Source of the DNA: RDXT01 sp033765305
GTDB lineage: Bacteria > Bacteroidota > Bacteroidia > J057
Assembly: GCA_033765305.1 (NCBI GenBank)
Contig: JANRID010000070.1
Location: 3,051-67,050, forward strand
Reading direction: 5' to 3'
DNA: 64,000 nt
Both the position numbers and the translations under genes were made by a program. The notes beneath the pieces are model-generated. The model was not told the origin of the DNA. It did not search any database and was given only the letters and a program-made list of their open reading frames with translations. This document shows, one piece after another, positions 17,637-26,972 of the stretch (position 1 is the stretch's first letter; every line of letters starts with the position of its first letter).

Positions 17637-19013
17637 ATGCGATACGGAATCCTCCTGCTGCTGACCGGCCTGCTGCTGGCCGTCCTGACTGCGTGCAACA
17701 CGCCTGGCGGCCAGCAGGCCGCTGCGCAAGCCGACTATACCCGCGCCGGCGACGATCCTGAAATTCACCGCCAGCTGGTATTCGGCCTGACGGAGGTCAT
17801 CATCTACGACATCTTTTCCCCGCCGGTCGCATCGCGGATTTATGCCTACACCTCGGTCGCGGCCTATGAGGCCCTGGTGCCCGGCTATCCCGAATACCGC
17901 AGCCTGGCGGGCCAGCTCCGCGAATTTGCCGCACCGCCTGCCCCGCCCGCCCAGGCGTCCATCTGCTACCCCCTCGCTTCTGCCGAGGCCTATCTGACTG
18001 TCAGCAAGGCCCTGACCTTCTCCGCCGACAAAACCCAGGAGCTGCAGGACTCGATCCACGCCCGCTTCCGCCGCGCCGGCATTCCGGATGCGGTATTTGC
18101 AGCCTCCGCAGCCTACGGCAAAGCCGTCGGCGATCATGTGATCGCCTGGGCCGGCAAGGACAACTACAAGGAGACCCGCACCTTCCCCAAGTTCGATGTG
18201 AAAAACGAGCCGGGCCGCTGGGTCCCTACGCCGCCCATGTACACCGACGCCATGGAGCCGCACTGGAACAAGATCCGCCCCCTGACGCTGGACTCCGCCG
18301 CGCAGTTCAAGCCTGCCCGCCCCTACCCCTACGACCTCGGCAAGCGCAGCCCGTTTTACAAGGACCTGATGGAGGTCTATCAGATCGGCGCGAAGCCCGA
18401 CTCCGGGCAGCAAAGCATCGCCTACTTCTGGGACGACAATGCCTTCGTCTCCAACGTGACGGGCCATATGACCTTCGCCTCCAAGAAGATGACCCCCGGC
18501 GGGCACTGGATGGCCATTGCCACCGTGGCTACCCGGCAGGCGAAAACCGGCCTGCCCGGCACCGTCGAGGCGCATACGCGCACGGCCATCGCGCTGTTCG
18601 ACGGATTCATCAGCTGCTGGGATGAAAAATACCGCTCCAATGTGGTGCGTCCGGAAACGGTCATCAACCAGCACCTGGACGAAGACTGGGCGCCCTTCCT
18701 CCAGACCCCGCCGTTCCCTGAATACACCAGCGGCCACAGCGTGATCTCGGCTTCTGCCGCCACGGTGCTCACGGAGCTCTTTGGCGACAGCTTTGCCTTC
18801 ACCGATACCACGGAAAACCTCTACGGCCGCACCGAGCGCAGGTTTGCCTCGTTCTACCAGGCGTCCGACGAAGCTTCCATCAGCCGGCTCTACGGAGGCA
18901 TCCACTACCGGGCAGGCCTGGAAAATGGCGCTTTGCAGGGCCGCAATGTCGGCCGGCACGTGACAGCCCGGCTCGAAACACGCCGCCGGGCCCAGGCAGC
19001 GGCGCAGCCCTGA
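17637..19013 (+). CDS. Vanadium-dependent haloperoxidase/PAP2-family lipoprotein
   Basis: 458 aa. The lipoprotein signal has Cys about 20 (LLAVLTAC). The C-terminal half carries all three motifs of the vanadium haloperoxidase/PAP2 phosphatase fold: K331-x6-R338-P339 (KYRSNVVRP), S365-G-H367 (PEYTSGHS) and S416-R417-x5-H423 (SRLYGGIHY). Members of this group use the same pocket to bind vanadate (haloperoxidase) or phosphate (phosphatase); which applies here cannot be told from sequence. The mature protein is likely anchored in the periplasm or outer membrane. A good promoter precedes it. Confidence 0.9.
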   Translation: MRYGILLLLTGLLLAVLTACNTPGGQQAAAQADYTRAGDDPEIHRQLVFGLTEVIIYDIFSPPVASRIYAYTSVAAYEALVPGYPEYRSLAGQLREFAAPPAPPAQASICYPLASAEAYLTVSKALTFSADKTQELQDSIHARFRRAGIPDAVFAASAAYGKAVGDHVIAWAGKDNYKETRTFPKFDVKNEPGRWVPTPPMYTDAMEPHWNKIRPLTLDSAAQFKPARPYPYDLGKRSPFYKDLMEVYQIGAKPDSGQQSIAYFWDDNAFVSNVTGHMTFASKKMTPGGHWMAIATVATRQAKTGLPGTVEAHTRTAIALFDGFISCWDEKYRSNVVRPETVINQHLDEDWAPFLQTPPFPEYTSGHSVISASAATVLTELFGDSFAFTDTTENLYGRTERRFASFYQASDEASISRLYGGIHYRAGLENGALQGRNVGRHVTARLETRRRAQAAAQP

Positions 19014-19039
19014 TCCTGCGCCGCTTACCCGCCCGCCCG

Positions 19040-20203
19040 ATGCGCAGCTACACCCTTCCCATCGCCCTGTTCTGCCTGCTGTACTTTCTGGCGGGCTTCA
19101 TCGCCAGCCAGAACGACATCCTGAACCCGCTCCTCAAAGACCTCTTCGGGCTTGCGTACCGGGAGGCGGCGCTGGTGCATTTCTCGTTTTTTCTGGCCTT
19201 TGCGCTGCTGGCGCTGCCTGCGGGCCTGCTGGCCGACCGCTACGGGCCGCGCAGGGCCGTGGAGGCCGGGCTGCTGCTCTCGGCCCTGGGCGCGGCAGGC
19301 TTCTGGCCGGCAGCGGCCAGCGGGAGCTACTGGGCCTTCCTGCCGGCAAATTTCGTGCTGGCGGCAGGCATGGCCATCCTGATGGTGGTCGCCAATTCTG
19401 CGATGACCTACCTGGGGCCGCAGGCCTCGGCCACCGGCCGGCTGAACCTCGGCAACGCATTCAACTCGGTGGGCGCTTCGCTGGGCCCGCTGGCAGGGAG
19501 CCTGCTGCTCGCCGGCGGCGGACTGGCGCGCATCTGGCCGCCTTACCTCGTCATGGCCGGGCTGCTGCTGGCGCTGGCATTCGGGGCCGCGCAGATTCAG
19601 CTGCCGCATCCGGAACGCAGCGCCGGCACGCAGCCGGCTCCGCTCGGCAGCCTGCTCCGCCAGCCCCGGATCGCGTTCGGCGTGCTGGCCATCTTCTGCT
19701 ACGGCGGGATCGAAATCGGGGCGGGAAGTCTGATTGTCAAGTACTTGGGCATGCCGCATATCGCCGGGATGGCCCCGGAGGAAGCAGGCCGCTACGTATC
19801 GCTTTACTGGGGCGGCTCCATGGCAGGCCGTTTTGCGGGCGGGCTGCTTTTCCGCAATACCTCGCCGCGCCTGCTGCTGAGCCGCTTCGGCACGGCAGGG
19901 GTGCTCTGCTCGCTGGTGGTGATCCTGGGCTCCGGCGCCTGGGCGCAGTGGAGCCTGATCGCCCTGGGCCTGTGCAACAGCGTGCTGTTTGCCAGCGTCT
20001 TCACCTACGCACTGCAAGGGCTTGGTGCGGATACCCAGCGGGCCGGGGGGCTGCTGATGACCGGGGTGCTGGGCAGCTCGGTGCTGCCGGTGCTCCAGGG
20101 TGCCATCGCCGATGCCGCCGGCCTGCAGCCGTCGTTTATCCTGACGATGCTCTGCTACGGGTATCTGGTGTTCTATGGGCTGCGGAAGTGGAGGGCGGGG
20201 TGA
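19040..20203 (+). CDS. FucP-type sugar MFS transporter
   Basis: 387 aa, about twelve membrane helices. The first half has LADRYGPRRAVEAGLLL, the MFS motif-A loop, and LNLGNAFNSVGASLGPLAGS, a signature of the FucP/GluP (fucose or glucose/galactose:H+ symporter) family; MAGRFAGGLL lies in the second half. Length is slightly below the usual 410-430. The sugar is not determined. It lies 26 bp after the haloperoxidase-like gene, so it may be in the same transcript, although no functional link is obvious. Confidence 0.85.
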   Translation: MRSYTLPIALFCLLYFLAGFIASQNDILNPLLKDLFGLAYREAALVHFSFFLAFALLALPAGLLADRYGPRRAVEAGLLLSALGAAGFWPAAASGSYWAFLPANFVLAAGMAILMVVANSAMTYLGPQASATGRLNLGNAFNSVGASLGPLAGSLLLAGGGLARIWPPYLVMAGLLLALAFGAAQIQLPHPERSAGTQPAPLGSLLRQPRIAFGVLAIFCYGGIEIGAGSLIVKYLGMPHIAGMAPEEAGRYVSLYWGGSMAGRFAGGLLFRNTSPRLLLSRFGTAGVLCSLVVILGSGAWAQWSLIALGLCNSVLFASVFTYALQGLGADTQRAGGLLMTGVLGSSVLPVLQGAIADAAGLQPSFILTMLCYGYLVFYGLRKWRAG

Positions 20204-20211
20204 ATACCTGG

Positions 20212-20289
20212 GTTTACCACTCAGGCACTGAGGCACCCGGAAAACCTTACTTCGTGTTTCCCAGCGCACCTGCTTGCTGAGTGGTAGAC
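20212..20289. repeat. Intergenic palindromic repeat, copy A (divergent)
   Basis: It begins TTTACCACTCAGGCACTGAGG and ends GCTGAGTGGTAGAC, an imperfect inverted repeat of about 78 bp. It shares its arms with copies B, C and D but its centre has diverged. It lies just after the MFS gene. Confidence 0.8.
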
Positions 20290-20299
20290 CTTCGCTTGG

Positions 20300-20390
20300 G
20301 TTTTACCACTCAGGCACTGAGGGCACTAAGACGCACTCAGAAGACCTAGCTTAGTGTCTCTCCGTGAACTTACCTTCCTAGTGGCGGACC
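20300..20390. repeat. Intergenic palindromic repeat, copy B (overlaps a gene end)
   Basis: About 91 bp: TTTTACCACTCAGGCACTGAGG at one end, CTTCCTAGTGGCGG at the other, with CTTAGTGTC in the middle. It matches copies C and D at 30679-30860. Its right arm supplies the TAG stop and last residues of the Rieske gene on the minus strand. Confidence 0.82.
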
Positions 20391-21583
20391 AGTACCCCTT
20401 CCCGCATGCGGGCGATGTACCAGTCCAAAAATTTCGCTACATCCAGCTCCGCCGGCGCGTAGGGCCCCGGCTGGTAGGCGCTCGACTCCACGCCGCGGAA
20501 GTTGTTTTCGCAGAGCTTCCAGTCCTGCTCGCCGGTGATGCGCCAGAACTCGGTGAGGCGCTCCACAGTGTAGTCCCGGCCCTCCACCGCCTTCGGGTCC
20601 ACAAGCCAGGCCAGCTCGATCTCCGTGCGGTCCGCCGCCTGCGGCGTCACGCGCATGGTCCAGATGTAGTCGCTGACTGCATCCATCCAGAAGCCGGGCA
20701 GCACCACCAGGCCCAGCACGCCCGCATCGTAGCCGGCATGGCTGCCCATCGGAACCGACACGGCCTGGCCGTCGGTGCTGTAGCTGAGCACGCCCGGGCG
20801 CAGCGGATAGCGGACTGCAAAATGGGAGCTGTCAGGCTGAAACTCGACGGTATCCACCGCGAGGCCCTGGGCCTGCCAGGCTGCCTGCCGCTCGCTGAGC
20901 ACCTCCGCCGCGGACTCCCGGAGGTTGGCGCCGATCACGGCGCTGCAGTACTCCGGATGGGCAGGGCCGCAGTGGTAGCATTCGCGGAAGTTTTCGGCCA
21001 CCAGCTTCCAGTTGGTGCGCAGCACATAGCGCTGGCGGTGCGCCACCTTGGCCTCCGGGATGCGGAAAGGCCGCAGAAAGGGCGCATAGTCCGCCCGGAT
21101 GCGGCTGAAAGGCGGCGCATCGTCCGACAGGCAGATGAAGATCAGCCCCTCTGCCACCTCCGCCCGCACCGGATGCAGGCCGTGCGATCCGGCGTCGAAG
21201 TCCTCGGGCATCAGGCGCGCGCGGAACAGCGAGCCGTCTTTGTTGTACACCCACTGGTGATAGGGGCAGACCAGCCGGGGGGCATGGCCGCGCTCCTGCA
21301 GGCAGATGAGCGAGCCCCGGTGGCGGCAGGAATTGTGATGGGCGAAGACCTCGCCCTGGTCGCCCCGGATGACGAGAACGGAATCGGAGCCTGCGGTGCA
21401 GGTGATATAGTTGCCCGGCTGGGGAATATCGGCGAGGGTGCCGGCAAATAGCCATTGTTTCCGCCAGATATGCGCCCATTCGAGGGCAAAGAGGTCCGGA
21501 TCGGTGTAGAAGGGCTGCTCCAGGCTCCAGCCGGAAGCATAGCGGCGGAGCAGCGGCTCCAGAATACGGGAAGCGGCAGTCAT
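20378..21583 (-). CDS. Rieske non-haem iron oxygenase, quaternary-amine type (GbcA/CntA-like)
   Basis: 401 aa alpha subunit. The Rieske [2Fe-2S] ligands are C86-x-H88 (CRHRG) and C106-x2-H109 (CPYHQ). The mononuclear iron site follows in AENFRECYHCGPAHPE (H204, H209). A Glu (E201), rather than the usual Asp, occupies the bridging position, as in carnitine (CntA) and glycine-betaine/choline oxygenases; the NFRECYHC block fits that group. The substrate is therefore probably a quaternary amine, but this is inference. No reductase gene is adjacent. The last residues (VRH) and stop lie in repeat copy B. Confidence 0.85.
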   Translation of the reverse strand: MTAASRILEPLLRRYASGWSLEQPFYTDPDLFALEWAHIWRKQWLFAGTLADIPQPGNYITCTAGSDSVLVIRGDQGEVFAHHNSCRHRGSLICLQERGHAPRLVCPYHQWVYNKDGSLFRARLMPEDFDAGSHGLHPVRAEVAEGLIFICLSDDAPPFSRIRADYAPFLRPFRIPEAKVAHRQRYVLRTNWKLVAENFRECYHCGPAHPEYCSAVIGANLRESAAEVLSERQAAWQAQGLAVDTVEFQPDSSHFAVRYPLRPGVLSYSTDGQAVSVPMGSHAGYDAGVLGLVVLPGFWMDAVSDYIWTMRVTPQAADRTEIELAWLVDPKAVEGRDYTVERLTEFWRITGEQDWKLCENNFRGVESSAYQPGPYAPAELDVAKFLDWYIARMREGVLVRH

Positions 21584-21680
21584 TGCGGCGAGGGTAGCAG
21601 GCTAGGAGGGAAAGATACGCATTTTCCGGGAACCGCATCATGGCGTGCAGGCTGATTGCCGCCGAAATTCGCGATCTTGC

Positions 21681-22076
21681 ATGCAAAACGCTGTCATGAC
21701 TGCGAATCCCGAAGGGAGCATATTGGGCCCCCGAATTCATCAGGAACTGATTGCGAGGCTGATCTATGGGCTCAGCCGGCTGCACTACGAGCAGCGCAGC
21801 GGGCTGTTTCCCGATCCCGAGACGATGATCGATGAAGGCCAGACCAGCCCGGTCCCCGACATCATGCTGATCGACAAGGCCTCCGGCCTGACCCAGGTGA
21901 TCATTGAAATTGCCCATACCCAGGGAGTTAAAAAAGACAGCCGCAAGCTGCAGGAGCTGATGGCCGATTACGAAGTTCCGGAGGGATTTGTGTACGATTA
22001 CAAACAGAACCGCTGGCTGAACAGCACCTGCAGGAAAACCCCTCCGATTCCGCCTGGCGCGACGCCCTGGGCATAG
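21681..22076 (+). CDS. Small PD-(D/E)XK-like protein with frameshifted C-terminus
   Basis: 131 aa as read. PDIMLIDKASGLTQVIIEIA has the P-D...E layout of a Uma2/PD-(D/E)XK fold, and the end VYDYKQNRWL is typical of its closing strand. The reading frame then runs into low-complexity residues and stops at 22076. In another frame the same DNA continues as EQHLQENPSDSAWRDALGI to a TGA at about 22104, which looks like a natural C-terminus. A single-base indel near 22015-22025 would join them. The start is uncertain: ATG 21681 or 21696. It could belong to the nuclease-like proteins linked to mobile elements. Confidence 0.55.
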   Translation: MQNAVMTANPEGSILGPRIHQELIARLIYGLSRLHYEQRSGLFPDPETMIDEGQTSPVPDIMLIDKASGLTQVIIEIAHTQGVKKDSRKLQELMADYEVPEGFVYDYKQNRWLNSTCRKTPPIPPGATPWA

Positions 22077-22166
22077 ACCTTGCCGCCCTGCTGCAGGCTG
22101 CATGATCCGTACCTGCCGTGCAGCATTCCTTTGCCGATGCACGTCTTGCGGAATATCTCCCCTGCC

Positions 22167-22673
22167 ATGCGCACCGCACATACCGCAGGCCTGCTGGCCC
22201 TGCTCCTGCTGCTGGCATCTGCCCTGCATCAGGCCGCGGCACAGCCTTCCTGGCCTGCCGAGGGCATTTCCCTCCACGCCTCCATCAACGGCGTTGTAGC
22301 GCCTTTCGTGCTGAACTACGAGCGCTACCTGCACCGGGAGGTATTTCATTTTGGCCTGGGGCTCGGCGCATTCTTCGCCCCGACCCTGATAGACGACAGT
22401 ATCTGGCCTTCGACTGCCGGGCCGCATGCCACCGCTTCCATCTGGCTGGGGCGGGCCAGCAGCCACTTAGAGCTGAAGCTCGGCGCAGGATTCGGCTATA
22501 TTGTATCGAATGTACGGGGGCCGGGACGATTCCCCAAATGGAAAGCCATTCCGGTCGCTACCCTTGGATACCGCTACCAGGCACCGGGAGAGCCCATTTT
22601 CTTCCGGGCAGATCTGGGAACAGGCGGCCTGGGCCTGGGCGTTGGGATTACGCCAGGGTTTTGGAATCAATAA
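22167..22673 (+). CDS. Small outer-membrane beta-barrel-like protein
   Basis: 168 aa. ATG 22167 gives a signal peptide (MRTAHTAGLLALLLLLASALHQAAAQ); an upstream ATG at 22137 is possible. The mature part shows alternating amphipathic strands with glycine turns and paired aromatic residues (FVLNYERYLHREVFHFGLG, ATLGYRYQ, FFRADLGTGG), as in small eight-strand barrels. Function is not recognised. It is convergent with the subtilisin gene, whose stop lies 15 bp beyond. Confidence 0.6.
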   Translation: MRTAHTAGLLALLLLLASALHQAAAQPSWPAEGISLHASINGVVAPFVLNYERYLHREVFHFGLGLGAFFAPTLIDDSIWPSTAGPHATASIWLGRASSHLELKLGAGFGYIVSNVRGPGRFPKWKAIPVATLGYRYQAPGEPIFFRADLGTGGLGLGVGITPGFWNQ

Positions 22674-22688
22674 GGCCGGCGCCCGCCA

Positions 22689-24338
22689 CTACCGGACCGC
22701 CAGCCGGGCCCGCCGGGCAGGCGATGAGGCGCCGCCGCGTCCCCACACCTGCACGTCGTACAGGCCCGCAGGCCACTGGCGCGTATCGAGGTGCAGCGCG
22801 CCCGGCGCAGATTCCCAGGTCTGCTCCCACACCGGCTGCCCCAGCTGATTGAGCACGCGGAGGCTGCGGTCGCCCGGCTCCAGCGGGATTCGTACTGCGC
22901 CTGAAGCCGGATTGGGATACATCAGGAGCCGCTCCGGCGCCGGGTCCGCACGCAGGGTTGCCAGAGACAGCGCGCGGTGGGCATTGATCCGCCCGTGGCC
23001 GAAATAATCATCGTAGCCCGGCGCGTCCTCGAAGGAAGGCCCGACTTCGTCGTCGGCGGTCGTGGTGAGGATCGTGCGCACCGCATCCGGGGTACGGGCC
23101 GGGTCCTGGGCCAGCAGCAAGGCCGCCAGGCCTGCCACATGCGGCGCAGCCTGCGAGGTGCCGCCCCAGTAGGTGTAGTAGTCGGTGTTCGACTGGTAAT
23201 TCAGCCCGTAGATGTAATTGCCGGGAGCCACCACATCGATGTGGTCGCCGTAATTGCTGCCGCTGGAGGCATTCCAGAAAAACGGCACCGCACGGGTATC
23301 GGCGGGGCTGGTAGCACCCACGGCAATCACCGTCGGAAATGCGGCAGGATAATACGGCAGCTGGGTATTCTGGTTCATCATGCAGGCCACGACGATCACG
23401 CCCTGGCTGTGGGCATAGGCCACCGCATCCCGCAGCAGCGCAGAGAAAGAATCGCCGCCCACCGACATGTTGATCACGCGGGCGCCTTGGCGGACGGCGT
23501 AGTAAATCGCGTCGGCCCACCAGGTATAATAGCCGATATTGTTGTTGTTCAGGATCTTGCAAGCCATGACCTTGCAGTTCCAGTCCACACCGGCATATCC
23601 GATCTGGTTCGATCCGCTGGCGCAGGCGATGCCTGCCACATTGGTTCCATGCCCGTGGTCATCGGAGGGGTTGTTGTCGCCATTGGCAAAATCCCAGCCG
23701 CGCAGGTCATCCGCGTAGCCGTTGCCGTCGTCGTCGGCGCCGTTCTGGGTTTCATCGGTATTGCGCCAGATCCGTCCGCTGAATTCGGGGTGGTCCAGCT
23801 TGATGCCCGAGTCGAGGATCGCCAGCACAATGGACGAATCGCCCTGCTCGATATCCCAGGCGAGGGGCATGTCGATGTCTGCGCCGGCGGTTGCCGGCGC
23901 AAGCGGAAAGGCGCCGGTATTGTGGAGCCCCCACTGGAGGTAAAAGAAGCCGTCGTTGGGCAGGGTCTGCAGCGGGCCGCGCTGCCCGCCGCCTTCGCCC
24001 TGGTAGTTGGGCTCGGCGAATTCCAAAAATCCGGTCTGCAGGTAGGCTGCCGCCAGAGCCGGAACATCCTGATGCTGCAGGAATTCGAGCAGATAGGCCA
24101 GCCGCGTGTACGGGTTGCCGGTCGGGCTGATGCGCCGCAGGCCGTGGCGGGCGCCGAGCGAATCCAGCACAGGATGCCCGAAGCGCTGCAGCGCGAGGCA
24201 TTGCTCAAGCTGGACGGGCGCGCCCGGCTTGAACTGCACGATCAGCGCATCGGGCTGAAACACAGCCGCCGGCTGGGCCGACAGGATTGGGCAGCAGCAC
24301 AGGGCGCATGCCAGGAGCAGGGTGAAGGAGATACGCAT
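22689..24338 (-). CDS. Secreted subtilisin-family (S8) serine peptidase with T9SS sorting domain
   Basis: 549 aa. ATG 24338 is used (an in-frame TTG lies 9 bp upstream). After the signal peptide comes an N-terminal prodomain-like region, then the S8 triad: D176 in AILDSGI, H230 in DHGHGTNVAG, S395 in GGTSQAAPHVAG. DETQNGADDDGNGYADDLRGWDF is the insertion common in Bacteroidota subtilases. The tail (MYPNPASGAVRIPLE ... GLYDVQVWGRGG) is a T9SS type A sorting domain. It would be an exported protease, alongside the M4 and S51-like peptidases in this window. Confidence 0.95.
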   Translation of the reverse strand: MRISFTLLLACALCCCPILSAQPAAVFQPDALIVQFKPGAPVQLEQCLALQRFGHPVLDSLGARHGLRRISPTGNPYTRLAYLLEFLQHQDVPALAAAYLQTGFLEFAEPNYQGEGGGQRGPLQTLPNDGFFYLQWGLHNTGAFPLAPATAGADIDMPLAWDIEQGDSSIVLAILDSGIKLDHPEFSGRIWRNTDETQNGADDDGNGYADDLRGWDFANGDNNPSDDHGHGTNVAGIACASGSNQIGYAGVDWNCKVMACKILNNNNIGYYTWWADAIYYAVRQGARVINMSVGGDSFSALLRDAVAYAHSQGVIVVACMMNQNTQLPYYPAAFPTVIAVGATSPADTRAVPFFWNASSGSNYGDHIDVVAPGNYIYGLNYQSNTDYYTYWGGTSQAAPHVAGLAALLLAQDPARTPDAVRTILTTTADDEVGPSFEDAPGYDDYFGHGRINAHRALSLATLRADPAPERLLMYPNPASGAVRIPLEPGDRSLRVLNQLGQPVWEQTWESAPGALHLDTRQWPAGLYDVQVWGRGGASSPARRARLAVR

Positions 24339-24414
24339 GCAGGGCAATCAGGGAGGTGAACCAGGGAGGATGCCGATTGTACTCCCAAGATAGCATTTTT
24401 CCGCAACCGGACGC

Positions 24415-25020
24415 TCACGAAATCAGATCCAGCTGCGCCCGCAGCCGTTCCTGCAGCTCCGCCTCCCATTCCCCGCGCAGGATGCTCAGCACGATGCTGT
24501 CCCGCCGCCCGGAGGGCGCCGCGCAGTTGCTGCGCAGGATGCCCTCCACCGTGCAGCCGAGGGCTTTCATCGCCCGGATGCTGCGCTCGTTCCGCGCATC
24601 GGCCCGGAACTCCACCCGCTCCAGGCCCATCTGCCCGAAGGCGAAGCTGAGCAGCAGGTATTTGCAGTGCTTGTTGAGCCTGGTGCCCTGAAAGTCGCGC
24701 CCATACCAGGTATAGCCGAGCTGAGTGCTCTGGTGCTGCGGCTGAAGGTCATACAGGCGGGTGCTGCCGGCCCAGGCCTGCGCATGTTTGTCGTACACGG
24801 CGAAGGGATAGGCATGGCCTGCGGCCCGGCCTGCAAGGGCATCGGCTATATAGCGCTCCAGGTCTGCCGTGTGCTGCACGCGGGAGAGGGCGTAGCGCCA
24901 CAGCTCCGGCTCCTGCTCCGCAAAGTGCCCCAGCAGCTGCGCATCGCCGGCAAGCAGGGGCCGCAGCAGGGCCCTGTTATCTTCAAGCACATAGTCCTGG
25001 CGGGGATCAAAGGCAGGCAT
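24415..25020 (-). CDS. GNAT-family N-acetyltransferase (RimJ/RimL-like)
   Basis: 201 aa, one Acetyltransf_3-type domain. LRPLLAGDAQLLGHF near the N-terminus and TWYGRDFQGTRLNKHCKYLLLSFAFGQMGLERVEFRADARNERSIRAMKALG (acetyl-CoA binding and beta4-alpha4 region, residues about 105-165) are typical of RimJ/RimL-like enzymes that acetylate protein or small-molecule amines. The substrate is unknown. It is divergent from the frameshifted ATPase at 25148. Confidence 0.85.
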   Translation of the reverse strand: MPAFDPRQDYVLEDNRALLRPLLAGDAQLLGHFAEQEPELWRYALSRVQHTADLERYIADALAGRAAGHAYPFAVYDKHAQAWAGSTRLYDLQPQHQSTQLGYTWYGRDFQGTRLNKHCKYLLLSFAFGQMGLERVEFRADARNERSIRAMKALGCTVEGILRSNCAAPSGRRDSIVLSILRGEWEAELQERLRAQLDLIS

Positions 25021-25147
25021 CGGACAGTCGGATGGGATCTTCGCGCTATACGCCTGCGGGGCCCGGGAGGTTCGGAGGCGGGGGGAAGCATGAATTAAGC
25101 CCGTAATTGTAAAATGTACTTTTATATTTACGGGAATATTGAATGCT

Positions 25148-26334
25148 ATGATCCCCAGGCAGCTTGAATCCGACCTGCTCTATAATCTGCGGCACCTGCC
25201 CGCTGTGGCGCTGCTGGGGCCGCGCCAGGTAGGAAAAACGACCCTGGTTCAGGCCATCCGGCCCCGGCTGGAGCGGGAGTCGGTGTATCTGGATCTCGAA
25301 AACCCCGCAGACCGGGCCAGCATCAGGGACCGGGCCCTGTTTCTGGAGATCCACCAAGACCATACCGTTATCCTCGACGAGGTGCACAAGCTGCCGGATC
25401 TGTTTTTCCGGAGCTTCGCGGGCTGATCGACCGGCACCGCGTGCCGGGGCGCTTTCTGCTGCTTGGATCGGCCTCCTACGACTTGCTCCGAAACACGGCC
25501 CAATCTCTCGCCGGGCGCATTGTCTATCAGGAGCTGGGCCCTTTTTTGCTGGCGGAGCTGCCGGATGCGGACTGGAGCGCGCACTGGTTCCGGGGCGGAT
25601 TTCCGCAGTCCTGGCTGGCGGAGGAGGAACGCTACCGGCAGATCTGGATGGGCAGTTTTCTGACTACCTACCTTGAAAAAGACCTGCCGCAGCTGGGGTT
25701 GCCGGCCTCCCCGGCCCTGGTGGAGCGCCTGCTCACCATGCTGGCCTATGCGCAGGGCGGGCTGGCCAATTTTCACAGCCTGGCCCGTTCGCTGGGGGTT
25801 TCCGCTCCTACCCTCTCATCGTATATCGATTTTCTGGAGCGGGCCTTGTTTCTGCGCCGCCTGCAGCCGTATTTCTCCAATGCCGCCAAGCGTCTGGTCA
25901 AATCGCCTAAGCTCTACCTGCGCGACAGCGGGGTAGTTCATTACCTCCTGCGGATCCCTGATGTGCCGAGGCTGCTGGGGCATCCGGCTGCCGGCGGTTC
26001 CTGGGAGGGATACGTGATCGAGCAGGCCCTGGCCGTGCTGGAACCGCATGAGCGCGCGTATTTTTACCGCACCGCCGACGGCGCCGAGCTGGATCTGGTG
26101 ATCGAATCGGCGCTTCAGATCCGGGCAGCCCTTAAAATCAAGCTCAGCAGCAGCCCGAAGCTCGGCCGGGGCGCAAGCATTGCGCTGGCCGATCTGGGCC
26201 ATCCCCCGCTGCTGGTGGTGACGCCTGCCGCAGCAGATGCCCCGATCCGTGAAGGCTGGGTCTGCAGTGCCCGGACCTTGCCCGGCCACCTCCGCCGCCT
26301 GCTCCGGGAGGCTCCGCCTCACTCCACCGCATAA
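25148..26334 (+). pseudogene. AAA_14/DUF4143 ATPase, frameshifted at a T5 run
   Basis: One gene is read in two frames. The first part (25148-25426) has Walker A GPRQVGKTTL and Walker B TVILDEVHKLPDLF, then leaves frame at five Ts (25403-25407). Removing two bases there gives LFPELRGLIDRHRVPGRF, which runs directly into the second part (through 25441-26334) with LLLGSASYDLL, GRIVYQELGPF, a winged-helix region and the DUF4143 nuclease-like end (DGAELDLVIE). A full-length member is about 390 aa. It is a pseudogene, a sequencing error or a homopolymer-switched gene. The first ATG is 25148. The last 16 bp overlap the convergent DUF1349 gene. Confidence 0.85.
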
Positions 26335-26972
26335 GGGTCCTCCAGGGTCCGGGCTTCGAAGCGGATCTCCGAAAAGGTCACCTCGCAGGACTCGCCCGTG
26401 GGCGACTGCGCCAGAAACCCGACGCTGAATCCCGGCTTGGCATCGAACTGGAAGTGGCGCACCAGAAACCAGCGCCTGCCGTTGGCGGAATAGTAGAGCG
26501 TGATGCGGCTGCCGGCGCGCGCCAGCTTGTAATAGACCTGCTTGCCCTTGAGGGCCACGGAGTTGCAGTCGTCGGAGAGGCCGCGTGTCACGACGCTCAC
26601 CACGCGGCGGGCGCTGGTGTAGTCCTTTTCGTAGCAGAATTTCACCCAGTTGAGGCTGTCGCTGCGCAGCACCAGGGCACCGCCGTCCCATTTGTTCGCG
26701 AAGCGGTGCCCGATGGCGGCCGTCAGGATGAAGTCGCCCTCCGGGCGGAACATGAGCTTCGGCGCGTTGTCCGTGTTGTAGGTGACATTCGGATCGCGGA
26801 ACATATCCGTCTTGGGTCCGGCGGTGAGCGTCAGGGTGCTGCCGCTGCCGGAGGCCGCCAGCGGGACCTGGTCCCAGAACATCGGATAGGGAATGGCGGA
26901 AAGCTGCGGCGCTGCAGGCTGGGCGGCCAGGTGCAGGCAGGCGAGGAGGGAAAGCAGGAAGAGGCAGCGCAT
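26319..26972 (-). CDS. Secreted DUF1349 (concanavalin-like) protein
   Basis: 217 aa. ATG 26972 gives a signal peptide (MRCLFLLSLLACLHLAAQ). The mature part is a DUF1349 domain: TDMFRDPNV near the start, GDFILTAAIGHRFANKWDGGALVLRSDSLNWVKFCYE in the middle and FSVGFLAQSPTGESCEVTFSEIRF at the end, a jelly-roll fold thought to bind carbohydrate. It is probably periplasmic or extracellular; the activity is unknown. Confidence 0.82.
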   Translation of the reverse strand: MRCLFLLSLLACLHLAAQPAAPQLSAIPYPMFWDQVPLAASGSGSTLTLTAGPKTDMFRDPNVTYNTDNAPKLMFRPEGDFILTAAIGHRFANKWDGGALVLRSDSLNWVKFCYEKDYTSARRVVSVVTRGLSDDCNSVALKGKQVYYKLARAGSRITLYYSANGRRWFLVRHFQFDAKPGFSVGFLAQSPTGESCEVTFSEIRFEARTLEDPYAVE

